From positions 12,501 to 60,454 of the forward strand of contig JAHBMJ010004813.1 in assembly GCA_018398765.1 (NCBI GenBank): a stretch of 47,954 nt of DNA, read 5' to 3'. This document shows positions 47,101 to 47,954 of this stretch, piece after piece. Position 1 is the first letter of the stretch; each line of letters opens with the position of its first letter. This stretch comes from Chromera velia. Taxonomy: Eukaryota > Sar > Chromeraceae. The translations under genes were made by a program, and so were the position numbers. The notes below the pieces were generated by a model. That model had not been told where the DNA came from and ran no database searches. It was given only the letters and a program-made list of their open reading frames with translations.

Positions 47101-47954
47101 ATGGGGTTGGGGGTGGTGCTGCGCTGCCTTCATTGTCTTCGGTGCATCATCTCCATCATAAGGGAGAAGCGGAGGGGGGGAGATCGAATTTGAGTGGGGG
47201 TGTGACGGGAGACGGGGGGGGTGTTTGTGACCTGAAGGGAGTGAGTGTGTGCAGCCAAGGCCGCTCGCATCGTTCCATTGCGACGGTGCGGCACACGGGG
47301 AGTGACAGTCACTCTCTTGGAGGGACCGGGTCGTCCTCTGTTTTCTTTGCTGCAGAGGGGGACGAGGGGGGGAGAGACAGAGACAGAGACAGAGAGAAAG
47401 ACCCGAATCAGCCAGACAGAGACAGAGACAGAGAAACGGAATCAACAGCTGCACGCACGGGAGGAGCACACCTAGACAGCACAGAGACCCACACGAGTAC
47501 AGGAGGAGGGTCGAATGCTGACAAACTCCCTCCAATTCATCACGGAAGCAACAGCAGCACATCTCAGCAAAACATAGCCACAGCTGCTGGGAGTGGAGGC
47601 GTATCTCTTGAGGCCCCCACGGAGGCGGAGCCCCATCCAACTTTGCGATTTGTTGCCGTGCATGGGGACGGGCGGAGGCCGTCAGAAAGCCGAAACCTTC
47701 AAGAAAGCAGCCGGAAGACGCCCGCAGCGGCAGTGTGTGAAGATCCTACTTTGGTGTCCCACCAGCTCGCCGAGCTAGCCTCCAGTTGTCACTCTCTGGC
47801 TGCAAGGGCGGGAAGGCAGCGTCAACAACAACAGCAGCAGCAACCTCAACGCCGAGCGCTGTGGGGGACAGAGGGGCCAGCCTGGCAGGGGCAGGGGCAG
47901 ACTCGGGGACTGGGCGGCAGCGGGGGGGAAAGTGGGGGAAGCATGGGGGNTGTG
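27999..47954 (+). CDS. Giant kinesin, kinesin-4-like, partial at the 3' end
   Basis: Microtubule motor, N-terminal motor type. Exons: 27999-28104, 28290-28427, 28959-29162, 29334-29403, 29821-29856, 30185-30254, 30563-30654, 31138-31391, 31771-31964, 32414-32635, 33025-33091, 34136-34276, 34782-34891, 35130-35219, 35791-35850, 36323-37117, 37589-37725, 37935-37989, 38533-38877, 39138-39229, 39537-40590, 40811-40879, 41278-41333, 41815-41923, (second copy of the last two at 42193-42248 and 42730-42838), 43111-43218, 43552-43671, 44221-46190, 46682 to the edge. All phases agree, giving 2,679 codons without the duplicated pair. The motor is followed by coiled coil and long low-complexity tail segments. 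The motor core ([36 protein letters not shown]) best fits kinesin-4 (KIF4/KIF21/KIF27 group). Members are usually about 1,000-1,700 residues, so this is unusually large. Confidence 0.93.
28207..28260. repeat. (TC)n microsatellite in kinesin intron 1
   Basis: About 25 TC units followed by TGTGTG, upstream of the exon 2 acceptor. Confidence 0.95.
28840..29002 (+). repeat. 51-bp direct duplication of an exon 3 splice site around a 61-bp hairpin
   Basis: CGTTCAGGATATAACTCGAC and the next 31 bases occur at 28840-28890 and 28952-29002 with one difference. The second copy is the true exon 3 start, encoding the P-loop. The first copy stops inside the P-loop sequence. The spacer is a hairpin element. 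Confidence 0.9.
28891..28951. mobile_element. 61-bp hairpin element, candidate MITE-like insertion
   Basis: Near-perfect inverted repeat with arms of about 23 bases (CATGCATTTACTTTCATACA and its complement) around a short TGCATGCATGC centre. It is flanked by 51-bp direct repeats. Its right half ends GTATGAAAGTAAATGCATGC, like two other elements in this gene. Mobility is inferred from the flanking duplication and recurrence. Confidence 0.55.
29536..29666. mobile_element. 59-bp element flanked by ~34-bp direct repeats, kinesin intron 4
   Basis: TTGGGGGAGTAGAGA followed by AAAAGCCCTGCTGCAT occurs at about 29536-29569 and about 29629-29666, with a 4-bp AGAG indel. The 59-bp spacer is T-rich and contains ATATGAAAGTAAGTGCATGC, matching the right half of the hairpin in intron 2. 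Confidence 0.5.
29909..29945. repeat. (TTCT)n/(GTCT)n microsatellite in kinesin intron 5
   Basis: About eight TTTC units followed by GTCTGTCTGT. Confidence 0.9.
31468..31557. repeat. Tandem duplication, 45-bp period, kinesin intron 8
   Basis: CATTGATTGAGTCTACGTAC starts at 31468 and at 31513. Each copy ends in CCCGCTTTCTTTTT. A single base differs in the middle (CTT against CAT). Confidence 0.9.
31604..31727. mobile_element. 64-bp element flanked by ~28-32-bp direct repeats, kinesin intron 8
   Basis: GCTTGTTCGATC, then ACTGTGGCGATCGCTT, occurs at 31604-31635 (with an extra GATC) and 31700-31727. The spacer 31636-31699 contains TTCTGTATGAAAAAG and GTGTGAAAATAAATAGATGC, two relatives of the core of the other elements. 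Confidence 0.5.
33092..33290. repeat. GTCT and AC microsatellites starting at the kinesin exon 11 donor
   Basis: The donor GT is the first unit of a GTCTGTCTGTCTGTCTGT run. A second GTCT run (about 33161-33201) and AC runs (about 33203-33285) follow. Confidence 0.92.
33660..33832. repeat. Long GTCT/GTCC microsatellite in kinesin intron 11
   Basis: About 43 tetranucleotide units of TCTG with TCCG variants. The long Cys-Leu-Ser-Val frames through it are artefacts. Confidence 0.95.
36323..37117 (+). CDS. Kinesin exon 16: helical start, then low-complexity linker
   Basis: 265 codons, residues 619-883, phase 0 at both ends. It opens with a helical segment ([20 protein letters not shown]). A Gly/Ser/Pro-rich, charged low-complexity stretch of about 200 residues follows, and then a Leu/Glu-rich segment ([20 protein letters not shown]) that could be helical. 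The exon is part of the kinesin stalk or tail. I see no known domain. Confidence 0.8.
38533..40590 (+). CDS. Kinesin exons 19-21: coiled coil and acidic low-complexity region
   Basis: Exons 38533-38877, 39138-39229 and 39537-40590 cover residues 948 to about 1444. Predicted coiled-coil stretches include [40 protein letters not shown] and a Gln-rich helix. Exon 21 then runs through Gly/Ala-rich sequence, an acidic block ([20 protein letters not shown]) and a very basic block ([20 protein letters not shown]). Opposite charge blocks could bind each other or microtubules; that is inference. Confidence 0.82.
41126..42039. repeat. 914-bp block, copy 1 (kinesin exons 23 and 24)
   Basis: Identical, as far as I can compare, to 42041-42954 at a constant offset of 915. 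It contains exon 41278-41333 and exon 41815-41923. It ends exactly at the single N at 42040. Confidence 0.93.
42040..42040. other. Single N at contig junction
   Basis: One undetermined base between two identical 914-bp blocks. This is the pattern of two contigs whose overlapping ends were joined without being merged. Confidence 0.9.
42041..42954. repeat. 914-bp block, copy 2, probably an assembly duplicate
   Basis: Repeats exons 23 and 24 at 42193-42248 and 42730-42838. Together they add 165 bp (55 codons) and would stay in frame if real. Sequence 42955 onward continues the gene. Confidence 0.9.
44147..44212. repeat. (TTTC)n pyrimidine tract before kinesin exon 27
   Basis: About 13 TTTC units run up to the GTCTGCAG acceptor at 44220, so the microsatellite serves as an extended polypyrimidine tract. 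Confidence 0.9.
44221..46190 (+). CDS. Kinesin exon 27: Gln-rich, charged tail
   Basis: Residues 1599-2255. It opens with coiled coil ([20 protein letters not shown]) and continues with Gln runs ([20 protein letters not shown]), Arg/Glu-rich stretches, a helical part ([20 protein letters not shown]) and a long Glu/Asp/Gly block. It ends in a basic helix ([20 protein letters not shown]). The frame appears to stop at 46194, but TTAA followed by GTGAGT is a strong donor and exon 28 continues in phase 2, so I read it as spliced. Confidence 0.82.
46682..47954 (+). CDS. Kinesin exon 28, open to the window edge
   Basis: After a TG-rich tract ending in GTGTGTGCAG at 46681, a frame stays open for 424 codons to the end of the window. 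Its first base completes the Lys codon split by the exon 27 donor. It starts [32 protein letters not shown], a helical segment. Most of the remainder is Ser/Gly-rich with RDRDR repeats, Gln runs and HHLHH. One N lies at 47950. The exon could instead belong to a separate downstream gene, but the matching phase and the absence of an upstream stop favour continuation. Confidence 0.75.

Noticed and set aside
1-47954. tRNA, rRNA or other structured RNA genes
   Set aside because: I looked for T-loop-like GTTCRA motifs and paired arms by eye and found no convincing candidate; a covariance-model scan would be decisive.

Overview
This window is nuclear DNA of an intron-rich, repeat-rich eukaryote. The genes have canonical GT-AG introns, and many introns are filled with tetranucleotide microsatellites. 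One protein has an apparent bipartite (signal plus transit peptide) leader ahead of a plastid-type site-2 protease. Secreted Cys-rich proteins and a very large kinesin are also present. Together these suggest a photosynthetic alveolate, most likely a chromerid such as Chromera velia. The organism is an inference; no marker gene proves it.

Layout. 1-2291: no gene, simple repeats. 2292-5040 (-): a three-exon site-2 metalloprotease (M50), complete from leader to LDG motif. 5619-8610 (+): a five-exon alpha/beta hydrolase of the hormone-sensitive-lipase type with all catalytic residues; one intron carries a 310-base assembly gap. 8611-13390: mostly non-coding, with a few weakly supported open stretches. 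13683-15295 (-) and 15933-16493 (+): a divergent pair of secreted Cys-containing proteins of unknown function. 18589-22108 (+): a secreted protein made of six six-cysteine modules, essentially one module per phase-1 exon; the second module carries a frameshift. 22109-26480: AT-rich DNA, a 65-bp tandem repeat, and a GACA/GACG microsatellite field containing three copies of a short Cys-containing module. 26484-27173 (-): an unknown single-exon protein. 27999 to beyond 47954 (+): a giant kinesin-4-like gene, at least 28 exons and at least 2,679 codons in the window, with P-loop, switch I, switch II and a long low-complexity/coiled-coil tail. Its last visible exon (46682-47954) is open to the window edge.

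Recurring themes. Three gene pairs are divergent (head to head). Several gene-flanking spacers combine a CG-rich patch with TGCATGCA runs. Many donors sit at the first unit of a GTCA or GTCT microsatellite, and many acceptors close a TGCA or CCTG run. Three kinesin introns carry ~60-bp elements sharing a TGTATGAAAGTAAATGCATG-like core, each flanked by long direct duplications; a related hairpin lies in the Cys-rich gene. A 914-bp identical duplication on either side of a single N at 42040 looks like an unmerged contig overlap. All exon joins were derived by eye from reading frame, phase and GT/AG sites, without transcript data.
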